Positions 28,903-29,485 of a stretch of 29,485 nt of DNA are shown piece after piece. A program made the translations under genes and the position numbers. Below the pieces are notes generated by a model that saw nothing but the letters and a program-made list of their open reading frames with translations, had not been told where the DNA came from and did not search any database. Position 1 is the first letter of the stretch, and each line of letters opens with the position of its first letter. Origin of the DNA: Chara braunii (taxonomy: Eukaryota > Streptophyta > Charophyceae > Charales > Characeae); NCBI GenBank assembly GCA_003427395.1, contig BFEA01000271.1:593845-623329 (forward strand). Reading direction: 5' to 3'.

Positions 28903-29049
28903 AAGCGAGATCAACTACCGACTTCCCCTGAACCGATGGACGAATGGGAAAGCGAGTAGCAGGGAAGTGACTAGCAGGGAGTACCAAGGTGCACATGAAA
29001 AGGGGTGAGTGAGTAGTTTGTGAGGGAGATGAACTGCCGTCTTCCCCCA

Positions 29050-29485
29050 TGCAATCAGACTCGCTTCCAAACACACTTTTCACACATGTAAACAGTACGC
29101 AGCACACTGGCGACATGCGCCCACTCAAAACTCAGAGATATGGCTTCAGATACGAGTTCACTCTCAAATGGCTATGGCGACTTCAGCGCCCAAACATCTC
29201 ACTGTTCACATGCACTGGATCACCCTGGATATCCCACACGCATCACTCTAACACTCGAACACACACACTCACTACTAACTACAGCTATGGCAGCAATGGC
29301 TGCCTCTAACCTATCGCTATGCTGACTCCTCCTCTCTTGCCCACTGCGTCCTCCGGGCTCATCTGCAGACCTCCTTGCACAAGCTGNTGTGGCAGCGCTT
29401 CCGCATGGATCACGCAGGAATGAATGAATGGCTGGGCGCTGCCTCTTGATTTATACTTCAGAAATTCGTTGGTCTGCCCTTTACC
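29050..29485 (-). repeat. LTR-A, right copy (inverted), runs off window
   Basis: On the minus strand it reproduces 20574-21010 nearly exactly and ends ATTGCA at 29050. Immediately after the end comes TGGGGGAAGACGG (minus strand), which begins with TGG as a PBS does. It may therefore be the 5' LTR of a minus-strand element whose internal sequence starts at 29049, or a solo LTR. Confidence 0.75.

Noticed and set aside
20574-29485. DNA transposon with long terminal inverted repeats spanning the gag-pol of element 3
   Set aside because: The inverted copies end in TGCA with inward TATA boxes like LTRs, and no transposase lies between. Element 3 has its own older LTR pair extending outside this span.

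Overview
This window looks like nuclear DNA from a streptophyte, either a land plant or a charophyte alga. I lean towards a repeat-rich charophyte, but that is inference. The evidence is a U6-type snRNA sequence with a plant-like UUCG-capped 5' stem, spliced exons with GT-AG borders, a tRNA-iMet primer-binding site of the plant type, and three different decayed Ty3/Gypsy retrotransposons. Nothing here looks bacterial, viral or CRISPR-like. Five N bases (18344, 18361, 18369, 18379, 29387) mark unresolved sequence.

Layout. 1-1339: non-coding, with degenerate tandem repeats. 1340-about 7200 (+): Gypsy element 1, running gag, duplicated protease, RT, RNase H, integrase, chromodomain-like tail, polypurine tract, 3' LTR. 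It has many stops and deletions, and no 5' LTR is visible. 7195-7440: GA microsatellites. 8236-16531 (-): three exons of a host gene coding for the C-terminal half of a ubiquitin-like domain plus a Gln-rich linker, resembling plant BAG6-like proteins. Its 7.7-kb intron (8349-16076) holds a MITE-like insertion (8854-9225) and Gypsy element 2 (about 15701 down to 10317 and beyond, minus strand, same sense as the host gene). 16857-17612: small repeats around a U6 snRNA sequence.

17667-27454 (+): Gypsy element 3. It has a truncated 5' LTR, a tRNA-iMet PBS, a long leader containing a perfect-register 471-bp duplication, gag with a CCHC knuckle, pol, a chromodomain-like tail, a polypurine tract and a 3' LTR of about 1.07 kb. 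A second, much less diverged LTR-like sequence (A) lies in the leader (about 20574-21010). An inverted copy of it sits at the right edge (29050-29485). Between them, 27455-29049 holds a 195-bp tandem duplication.

How the parts relate. All three Gypsy elements belong to different families, yet each ends in the same 33-34-residue chromodomain-like module. All three pol regions are broken, so none is autonomous as seen. The only plausible host genes are the Ubl/BAG6-like fragment and the U6-like sequence, and the latter lacks a Pol III terminator. I found no convincing unknown multi-gene system. The most informative items are the shared C-terminal module, the host gene split by a retroelement, the duplicated protease active site, and the young inverted LTR-A pair inside and beside old elements.
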